Shown here: positions 1 through 5,762 of the stretch, one piece after another
How the letters are laid out: every line of letters begins with the position of its first letter
Position numbering within the stretch: position 1 is the first letter of the stretch
DNA from: Candidatus Falkowiibacteriota bacterium
GTDB lineage: Bacteria > Patescibacteria > ABY1 > BM507 > UBA12075
Assembly: GCA_030636285.1 (NCBI GenBank)
Contig: DAOVXE010000030.1
Span: 1 to 7,991, forward strand
Direction of reading: 5' to 3'
Length of the DNA: 7,991 nucleotides
The notes under the pieces: generated by a model
Seen by the model: only the letters and a program-made list of their open reading frames with translations
The model's database searches: none
What the model was told of the DNA's origin: nothing
Made by a program: the position numbers and the translations under genes

Positions 1-2
1 AT

Positions 3-29
3 TCCGAGAATAAAAAGGCGGACAACTAA
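3..29 (+). other. Mirrored copy of the rpoC 3' end
   Basis: Read on the plus strand, these bases spell the last eight RpoC residues, SENKKADN, and a TAA stop, identical to the true rpoC end at 114-140 on the minus strand. There is no room for a gene here. It is the outer part of the left palindrome arm and probably an assembly fold-back. If it were real, it would mean a second, convergent copy of at least the rpoC tail sharing the same terminator. Confidence 0.8.
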
Positions 30-49
30 AATAGCAAAACTAAGCATAT

Positions 50-93
50 AAAAAAAGTTAGGCTGGGTTTTAAAACCCAGCCTAACTTTTTTT
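50..93 (-). terminator. Intrinsic (rho-independent) terminator after rpoC
   Basis: The stem is GTTAGGCTGGG pairing with CCCAGCCTAAC, around the self-complementary centre TTTTAAAA. It is flanked by seven A on one side and seven T on the other. On the minus strand the hairpin ends in a run of seven U, starting 21 nt after the rpoC stop codon, which suits termination of the rpoB-to-rpoC transcript. Because the element is symmetric it would also work for a convergent transcript. The hairpin and U tract are visible. Only the sequence beyond the T tract, towards base 1, is doubtful because of the mirrored arm. Confidence 0.85.
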
Positions 94-113
94 ATATGCT
101 TAGTTTTGCTATT

Positions 114-3100
114 TTAGTTGTCCGCCTTTTTATTCTCGGAATAATCAGCCCTAACATGCTTGCCTTTAAAGCCGGTTCCGGCCGGAATCAAACGGCCGAT
201 AATCACATTTTCCTTTAAGCCCTCCAGATAATCAATCTTGCCGCTAACCGCTGATTCAATTAATACCCTGGCTGTTTCCTGAAACGAGGCTGAAGACAAA
301 AAACTATCAGTTGTGAGTGATGCCTTGGTGATCCCGAGAAGCAGGCGCTCGCCTTTAGCCGGGTCTTTCTTGTCTAATTTGGCTTGTTCATTTGCCCGGC
401 CCAATACCGCGCTTTCCACTATATCGCCGGGCAATAGATCAGTCCCTCCGGACTCTGTAATATAATAACGGGAAAACATCTGTTTTGCGATAATCTCTAT
501 ATGCTTGTCATTAAGAGGCTGGCCTTGAGACGAATATACGCTCTGAATTTCTTTAATAATGTATTTTTGGGTATCCAGCTTGCCGCGTAATTTAAATAGC
601 TGCTGCAAATCCATACTTCCATCGGTTAGCTGGTCGCCCTGCTGGACACTGTCTCCATCATTAAAAAGAATGCTCATGCCCTTGGAAACAATAAACTCTT
701 TTACCTTATTGGAACTGCCCTTTACTTTTATAAACCCTTTGTTAATTTCCACAATACCCGCGTATTCAGCCTTAACTTTTTTGCGCCCGATAGAAAACAG
801 CGCTCCGCCTGCTTTAATTTCTTCTTTGTCTTTAGCTAATACTTTAACGTCTTTTAAGGCAAACTTTTTCCTGGCTTTGCTTGTAAGCTCTTTTAAAACC
901 TCGGCAAAATAATACTTTTGCGCTGCTTCGCCTTTATATTTGATCTTAATAATTTTAACTTGCGGATTAGTAACCACCACCTTGCCGGTTTCATCTTCAA
1001 TAGTTCTTTGAGCGGATTCAATCTTTACAATTCCGCTTACATCGGCTATAAAAGCCTTGCGTTTTGGCGGCCGCGCTTCAAAAATTTCTTCTACCCGCGG
1101 CAAACCCTGGGTAATATCATCTACTCCGGCAATGCCGCCGGTATGGAAGGTTCTCATCGTTAACTGCGTGCCCGGCTCGCCAATTGACTGAGCGGCTATG
1201 ATCCCGGCGGCCGTACCCGGCGCCACTTTCTTATTGTGCCCCAAGTCCCAGCCATAACATTTAGCGCAAATGCCGCGGTGCAGCTTGCATGATAATACTG
1301 ACCTGATTGTCGCTTCTTTAATGTCGTCTTTGCTTAATTTATCCGCTAAGTCATAATCTATTATATCCCCTCTCTTGGCAACCACCTTGCCTTTTGTATT
1401 TTTTATATCCGCGGCAACATAGCGTCCGACAATTCGGGAAATTAAATCCGAACCAATGGCCAGGCTCTCTTTCCGGGTCATAGTAAATCCGTCTTTATCG
1501 CCGCAATCATCTTCTATAATAACCACATCCTGAGAAACATCCACCAAACGGCGGGTTAAGTATCCGGCATTAGCGGTCCTAAGGGCGGTATCTGACAAAC
1601 CCTTGCGCACCCCGTGAGTGGCAATAAAATATTCCAAAACGCCAAAACCTTCTTTAAAATTACCTTTTACCGGCAGCTCTATAATATCGCCCGAAGGTGA
1701 AGTAACCAGCCCCTTCATTCCCAATATCTGTGTTAGCTGTGCCCAGCTTCCACGGGCGCCGGACTCAATCATGGAGTAAACAGGACCCTTGGTTGGCAAT
1801 CCTTTCTTGCAAATGTCGGTTACTTTCTCTTTTACTCCGCTCCATACTTCAATCACCTTGGCGTATCGTTCGCTATCCGTAAGCAAGCCTTCATCATATT
1901 GCTCCTGAATATTATCAACTTGAACCTGAGCTTCGGTTATCAACTTATCTTTTTGCGGAAATGACGGCAAATCGTCCATGCCCCAGGAAAGTCCGCTCTT
2001 GGTAATATACATAAAACTTTTATTTTTCAAATCATCTAAAAATTTAACCGTTTCCGCTTTACTATAATAACGATAGCACTCTTTAACCAGCTTTTTCAAC
2101 TTACCCTTGTCCACTACCTCATTCACAAAACGCAATTTTTCCGGCAAAATATCATTAAATATCAAGCGGCCGGCTGAAGTCCGGGTTAAGCCTATTTTTG
2201 GCAAAATAACTTTGATTGGCTTATGAAGGGTTATTTTTTCCGTTTCATAGGCTATTTTTGCTTCTCTGGCGCTGGAAAAATATTTAATTTTTTTATCATC
2301 CTTTTCCTCATCCCAAATACTGGTGATATAAAAAGCTCCCCAAACAATATCCTGGCCCGGCGCCACTACCGGGTCGCCGGTCGCCGGTTTTAACAGATTT
2401 TTGGATGACAACATAATTTCACTTGCCTCGGTCAGAGCCTCTTTGGTTAACGGCACGTGCACGGCCATTTGGTCCCCGTCAAAATCGGCGTTAAAAGCGG
2501 TACAAACCAAAGGATGAATTTGAATAGCCTTGCCTTCTATCAAAATAGGCCGAAAAGCCTGAATGCCCAAACGATGCAATGTTGGCGCGCGATTCAACAG
2601 CACATACGCCCCCTGAATAATTTCTTCCAGAATATCCCATACTACTTCAACTCCGGAGTCAATAAACCGGGAAGCGCTGCGTACATTATGCACTATTTCC
2701 TTTTTAATTAACTTGCTGATTATAAACGGCTTGAATAATTCAACCGCCATTGCCTTGGGCAGTCCGCATTGGTCCAAAGACAGCCGTGGATTAACAACAA
2801 TCACGCTCCGTCCGGAATAATCAATTCTCTTGCCAAGCAAATTCTGGCGAAAACGGCCCTGTTTGCCCTTAAGCGAGTCAGCTAGTGATTTTAACATCCG
2901 CTTTTGGCCGGTTGAAGCGATCACTGTTTTCCCGTGGCGGGCGGAATTATCTATCAAAGCGTCAACCGCCTCTTGCAGCATTCTTTTTTCATTGCGGCAT
3001 ATTACTTCAGGAGCGTTTAAATCAATCAGCTGCTTTAAGCGATTATTGCGGTTAATTACCCGCCGATAAAGATCATTAAGGTCGGATGTCGCGAAACGGC

Positions 3101-4094
3101 CGCCGTCCAGCGCTACCATTGGACGCAGATCCGGAGGAATAATCGGCACCATGGATAATATCATCCACTCCGGACGAATATTATTCGCCCTTAAATTTTT
3201 AAATATTCTTAAACGCCTGATTAATTTATCACGCTTGGACTCAATCGCTTCAGTTAATTCATCTTCCAGCCGGCTGATTGTTTTATCCAGGTCAATTTTT
3301 TCCAGCAGCTTGCGAATTGATTCAGCCCCTATGCCTGCTTCAAAAATATGGCCGTATTTAAGGCTTAAATTCTGGTAAGAATTTTCCGAAATAATTAAAA
3401 GTGGTTTTAATTCTTTAAGCTCTTTTTGGGCCTGGTCAAAAGCATTTTGCAAATTCTTTAGTTTTTCTTCTTTAACCTTTAAGAGTGAATCAATTTCAGT
3501 GTTTATTTCATCTTCTGCTTCACTTTTTGATTTGCCCTGCTCAATAATTTTTCCTTTGCGCCCTTTTATTTCATTTACCTGGCGAGTATATTCATTTTCA
3601 ATTCCTTTCTTTTTTTGTTTAAACTCATTTTTTATCTGATCAATTGTAGCGCTCTTTAAATCTTCATTTACAAAAGTAATAATAAAACTGGCAAAATAAA
3701 CCACTTTTTCCAAAGCCTGCATAGAAAGATCCAGCATTAAGCCGATTTTTGAAGAAAGTCCTCTAAGAAACCAGATGTGCGTACAAGGGGTCTTTAATTC
3801 AATATGGCCCATGCGTTCGCGCCGGACAATGCTCCTGGTTACTTCCACTCCGCACTTATCACAAATAATTCCTTTATACCGAATTTTTTTATACTTGCCG
3901 CAATAACATTCCCAATCCTTGGACGGGCCGAATATTTTTTCGCAAAAAAGGCCGTCTTTTTCCGGTTTCTGGGTACGATAATTAATAGTCTCGGGCCTGG
4001 TTACCTGGCCGTGAGACCAGGATAAAATATCATCCGGTGATGCCAGTTTTAACCTAATAGCATCAAAATCAGTGGTTTTTATTGGATTAAGCAT
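114..4094 (-). CDS. rpoC: DNA-directed RNA polymerase subunit beta' (RpoC)
   Basis: Largest catalytic subunit of bacterial RNA polymerase, 1326 residues and complete. The N-terminal zinc site uses C63, C65, C78 and C81. A charged helical insert follows at about 143-236. The switch/rudder region and GKRIDYSGRSVIVV (421-434) lead to NADFDGDQM (535-543), whose D537, D539 and D541 bind the catalytic magnesium. The bridge helix is about 774-798 (SGARGSWAQ). The second zinc site is C864, C936, C943 and C946. The trigger loop carries LTMRTFH (978-984, with M980, R981, H984). A jaw/barrel region spans about 1015-1165, and the C-terminal GRLIPAGTG (1300-1308) is intact. There is no enterobacterial-type trigger-loop insert, and the gene is not split into rpoC1/rpoC2. 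The ATG at 4094 gives the expected N-terminus (ending DGLFCEKIFGP at 47-57). No Shine-Dalgarno is visible upstream. rpoC is separated from rpoB by two foreign-looking genes and is followed by a strong terminator. Identity is certain. Confidence 0.99.
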   Translation of the reverse strand: MLNPIKTTDFDAIRLKLASPDDILSWSHGQVTRPETINYRTQKPEKDGLFCEKIFGPSKDWECYCGKYKKIRYKGIICDKCGVEVTRSIVRRERMGHIELKTPCTHIWFLRGLSSKIGLMLDLSMQALEKVVYFASFIITFVNEDLKSATIDQIKNEFKQKKKGIENEYTRQVNEIKGRKGKIIEQGKSKSEAEDEINTEIDSLLKVKEEKLKNLQNAFDQAQKELKELKPLLIISENSYQNLSLKYGHIFEAGIGAESIRKLLEKIDLDKTISRLEDELTEAIESKRDKLIRRLRIFKNLRANNIRPEWMILSMVPIIPPDLRPMVALDGGRFATSDLNDLYRRVINRNNRLKQLIDLNAPEVICRNEKRMLQEAVDALIDNSARHGKTVIASTGQKRMLKSLADSLKGKQGRFRQNLLGKRIDYSGRSVIVVNPRLSLDQCGLPKAMAVELFKPFIISKLIKKEIVHNVRSASRFIDSGVEVVWDILEEIIQGAYVLLNRAPTLHRLGIQAFRPILIEGKAIQIHPLVCTAFNADFDGDQMAVHVPLTKEALTEASEIMLSSKNLLKPATGDPVVAPGQDIVWGAFYITSIWDEEKDDKKIKYFSSAREAKIAYETEKITLHKPIKVILPKIGLTRTSAGRLIFNDILPEKLRFVNEVVDKGKLKKLVKECYRYYSKAETVKFLDDLKNKSFMYITKSGLSWGMDDLPSFPQKDKLITEAQVQVDNIQEQYDEGLLTDSERYAKVIEVWSGVKEKVTDICKKGLPTKGPVYSMIESGARGSWAQLTQILGMKGLVTSPSGDIIELPVKGNFKEGFGVLEYFIATHGVRKGLSDTALRTANAGYLTRRLVDVSQDVVIIEDDCGDKDGFTMTRKESLAIGSDLISRIVGRYVAADIKNTKGKVVAKRGDIIDYDLADKLSKDDIKEATIRSVLSCKLHRGICAKCYGWDLGHNKKVAPGTAAGIIAAQSIGEPGTQLTMRTFHTGGIAGVDDITQGLPRVEEIFEARPPKRKAFIADVSGIVKIESAQRTIEDETGKVVVTNPQVKIIKIKYKGEAAQKYYFAEVLKELTSKARKKFALKDVKVLAKDKEEIKAGGALFSIGRKKVKAEYAGIVEINKGFIKVKGSSNKVKEFIVSKGMSILFNDGDSVQQGDQLTDGSMDLQQLFKLRGKLDTQKYIIKEIQSVYSSQGQPLNDKHIEIIAKQMFSRYYITESGGTDLLPGDIVESAVLGRANEQAKLDKKDPAKGERLLLGITKASLTTDSFLSSASFQETARVLIESAVSGKIDYLEGLKENVIIGRLIPAGTGFKGKHVRADYSENKKADN

Positions 4095-4170
4095 ATTGAT
4101 GAATTTATTAATTTATCGGTTTATTTTAAACAAATAAATTATTTTTATTAAAATTATTTAAAAACTTATT
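4095..4170 (-). other. AT-rich spacer upstream of rpoC
   Basis: These 76 bases lie between the rhuM stop and the rpoC start and are almost entirely A and T. I see no terminator with a GC stem, no purine-rich ribosome binding site before rpoC, and no convincing sigma-70 promoter. The spacer contains one copy of the 12-bp inverted repeat described separately. If rpoC has no promoter of its own, it depends on read-through from rpoB across the inserted genes. Confidence 0.5.
4131..4142 (+). repeat. 12-bp inverted repeat, copy 1
   Basis: CAAATAAATTAT occurs here on the plus strand, and its exact reverse complement occurs at 5663-5674. The two copies bracket the glycosylase-rhuM pair in opposite orientation, as terminal inverted repeats would. 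The sequence has a single C, and both spacers are extremely AT-rich, so chance is a real explanation. The match does not extend beyond 12 bases on either side. Confidence 0.3.
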
Positions 4171-5133
4171 TTAATTTTTTTCAACTAAACATTTTTGTTT
4201 ATTATATTTTTTCAATTGCTCTCTGACTTTCTTTTCCATTTCTAAATGAGAAACATTGCCGGAATTTTTTAAAATTTCTTTATCATTTAAAATCAAGAAA
4301 CCGTCCAATTTTTCAATCCAATTTTTCATATACATTACCCTTTGCTCTACGCTCTGCAATTCCGCGAAAGATAAAAATTGCTCTACCAATAAATTTAATC
4401 TTTTTAGCTCCAATTCTTCTAAATAATTTTTAGCGATTTTAGCTTGTTCTTTAGTAATAATTTCGCCTTTCCAATTCGTTAGCCCCAAATTGTCTTTTTT
4501 ACTGTCAATCCTTGCGCTAACAATTTCCGCCGCAGTTAAACCGGTAATAGCAAAATGAAATTTATTCTGCACTATCGCGAAAAATTGCTTGGCATAATCG
4601 GTTTTTGGGTTATAATCCGCGCTGGTTGCGAAAACATCCCTGACTTTTTGATAAAAATTCGCTTCCGAAGTTCTGATTTTCCTAATTCGCTCTTCCCATT
4701 CTTCAAAATATGTCTTTGCTACGCGGCCTTCCGCTAATCGCTCATCATCCATAACAAAACCCTTGATAATATAATCCCGTAATTTACGCGTTGCCCACAT
4801 TCTAAACTGCGTGCCGCGCAAAGAATTAACGCGATAACCCACTGAAATAATCGCGTCTAAATTATAGATTTTAACGGTTCTATTTACTTCTCTGCTTCCC
4901 TCTATTTGAACTACCGAGGAATCCTCGGAAGTTGAATTTTCCGCTAACTCTCCTTCAAAATAAATATTTTTAAGATGAAGGGCGATGTTATCTATTGAAC
5001 AAGCCAAAAGCTCGGCCATTTGTTTTTGCGAAAGCCAGACTGTCTCATTTTCCACCTTAACCTTAATTTTCGTCTCCCCGTCTTCTGTGTTATAAATAAT
5101 AATCTGATTATTTTTTTCTTGATTTTTGGCCAT
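4171..5133 (-). CDS. rhuM: RhuM-family protein
   Basis: A 320-residue protein with the full RhuM architecture (the family of the Salmonella SPI-3 gene rhuM). The opening matches the family start: a QIIIYNTEDGE stretch at 10-20, then a probable winged helix-turn-helix at about 32-60 (VWLSQKQMAELLACS). The family hallmark, YNLDAIISVGYRVNSLRG, is at 90-107 and runs into TQFRMWATRKL. Later conserved blocks are IRTSEANFYQKVRD (153-166), FFAIVQNKFHFAITGLTAAE (184-203) and a helical C-terminal part at about 230-300 (KNYLEEL, LSFAELQ, WIEKLDGFL). No signal peptide or membrane segment is visible, so it is probably cytoplasmic. The biochemical role of the family is unknown. As I recall, members occur on genomic islands and beside restriction-modification genes. 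The ORF looks intact. It starts 7 nt after the glycosylase stop, which suggests co-transcription, and it has no Shine-Dalgarno. Lower GC than rpoB/rpoC and its odd location suggest acquisition. Family is confident; function is not known. Confidence 0.93.
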   Translation of the reverse strand: MAKNQEKNNQIIIYNTEDGETKIKVKVENETVWLSQKQMAELLACSIDNIALHLKNIYFEGELAENSTSEDSSVVQIEGSREVNRTVKIYNLDAIISVGYRVNSLRGTQFRMWATRKLRDYIIKGFVMDDERLAEGRVAKTYFEEWEERIRKIRTSEANFYQKVRDVFATSADYNPKTDYAKQFFAIVQNKFHFAITGLTAAEIVSARIDSKKDNLGLTNWKGEIITKEQAKIAKNYLEELELKRLNLLVEQFLSFAELQSVEQRVMYMKNWIEKLDGFLILNDKEILKNSGNVSHLEMEKKVREQLKKYNKQKCLVEKN

Positions 5134-5140
5134 GATTTAA

Positions 5141-5662
5141 TTATTTTGAATTTATTTTTTTATTTTGATATAAATTTTTCCATATCATTTTATGGTTATT
5201 TACAATCCATCCTGTATTCAATCCAGATGTTGATGGCAAAACCCAGATTTTAGTTTCCCCAATTTTATCTTTATTGTTTTGTTTTCCCCAATTTAAATTA
5301 TTTCTATTAAAAAATTCTCTAGCTGGCTTCTTGCCATTAAAAGCTAAAATTTTAGGTTGCAAATTTTTAATTTTTTCTTCTAACTCCTTAATGTCTTTTT
5401 TTGTTGCTTCAATCTTTTTGTCCACTCCTGATTTATTTTTTACCAAATCAGTTAAACCAAGATCATATTCTAATATTTCTTCATACTCACAACATCTTAT
5501 TTTTTTCTTTATAAACCTTAAATCATATAAAATATCCCAAAATTTATTTCTTGGGTCTGCGTAATATCCGCCGACTCTGGCAGAAAGTCTACCAACAGCC
5601 ATACCGCAAAAAATAATTTCCAAATTTTTTTTAACGACATTAGGTAATAATTTTTTACTCAT
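5141..5662 (-). CDS. Mug/TDG-like uracil-DNA glycosylase superfamily protein
   Basis: A 173-residue single-domain protein, the usual length for the Mug branch of the uracil-DNA glycosylase fold. These enzymes remove deaminated or mispaired bases (uracil, thymine in G:T, hypoxanthine or etheno adducts) to start base-excision repair. Visible blocks in order are IFCGMAVGRLSA (17-28, motif 1), YYADPRNKFW (33-42), GLTDL (69-73), ILAFNGKKPA (105-114), WGKQ (125-128) and WVLPSTSGLN (140-149, motif 2). They line up with E. coli Mug (FCGINPG, FAHPANRFW, WGKQ, WVLPNPSGL). The Mug catalytic Asn of motif 1 is replaced by A22 and the next Pro by V23. Related proteins I recall with CGTAAG in motif 1 also lack this Asn, so the protein may be a subfamily member rather than dead. 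A lysine/glutamate-rich helix lies at 82-100. GC is low (about 22% in two 60-base samples counted by hand). It heads a two-gene unit with rhuM. Substrate is unknown. Confidence 0.85.
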   Translation of the reverse strand: MSKKLLPNVVKKNLEIIFCGMAVGRLSARVGGYYADPRNKFWDILYDLRFIKKKIRCCEYEEILEYDLGLTDLVKNKSGVDKKIEATKKDIKELEEKIKNLQPKILAFNGKKPAREFFNRNNLNWGKQNNKDKIGETKIWVLPSTSGLNTGWIVNNHKMIWKNLYQNKKINSK

Positions 5663-5674
5663 ATAATTTATTTG
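5663..5674 (-). repeat. 12-bp inverted repeat, copy 2
   Basis: On the minus strand this reads CAAATAAATTAT, directly before the glycosylase ATG. It is the inverted partner of the copy at 4131-4142. Together they enclose 4131-5674, which contains both inserted genes. The low complexity makes a chance match plausible. Confidence 0.3.
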
Positions 5675-5738
5675 AAATAATTTTCACTATTTTAAAAATC
5701 CGTAAACATACTCAAAATAATAAATTAAAATCAAAAAA

Positions 5739-5744
5739 ATTATA
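5739..5744 (-). promoter_or_regulatory. Possible -10 hexamer for the inserted gene pair
   Basis: The minus strand reads TATAAT here, a perfect sigma-70 -10 match about 77 nt upstream of the glycosylase ATG. At the expected spacing there is no good TTGACA-like -35 element, and the region is so AT-rich that such a hexamer is expected by chance. A promoter here could let the cassette and rpoC be expressed apart from rpoB. Confidence 0.2.
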
Positions 5745-5762
5745 AATTGTTTTCTCATAAAA

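Larger units (their letters stand above)
1..142. repeat. Perfect 142-bp palindrome at the window edge
   Basis: Bases 1-71 are the exact reverse complement of bases 72-142, with the centre between 71 and 72 and no mismatch or spacer. The inner part (about 50-93) is a credible rho-independent terminator. The outer part mirrors the 3' end of rpoC: the right arm holds its last nine codons and stop, and the left arm holds the same bases inverted. A natural terminator has no reason to copy coding sequence, so the outer arms look like an assembly or library fold-back. The palindrome reaches base 1, so its true length may be greater. The symmetry itself is seen directly; the artefact reading is inference. 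Confidence 0.97.
5663..5762 (-). other. AT-rich spacer between rpoB and the glycosylase gene
   Basis: One hundred bases with very few G or C. No hairpin with a GC-rich stem follows the rpoB stop, so transcription probably reads through from rpoB. No Shine-Dalgarno precedes the glycosylase start. No tRNA or ORF is visible. The only promoter-like string is the -10 candidate listed separately. Confidence 0.5.

Noticed and set aside
1..142. A hairpin telomere of a linear chromosome
   Set aside because: The arms include the rpoC coding end and centre on an ordinary terminator hairpin; an assembly fold-back is simpler.
2380..2394. Short tandem repeat of GTCGCCG in rpoC
   Set aside because: It encodes the conserved ATGDPVV region and is explained by codon choice.
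559..4025. Several plus-strand open frames of 73-117 codons opposite rpoC
   Set aside because: They are antisense shadows of a strongly conserved gene, have no recognisable domains and no ribosome binding sites.
4555..5564. Plus-strand open frames opposite rhuM and the glycosylase gene
   Set aside because: Phe/Leu/Ser-rich translations of the kind given by the antisense of Lys/Glu-rich genes; the minus-strand frames match real families.
4095..5762. An insertion sequence or homing element between rpoB and rpoC
   Set aside because: Neither gene is a transposase, integrase or homing endonuclease, and no convincing long terminal repeats or target duplications are visible.
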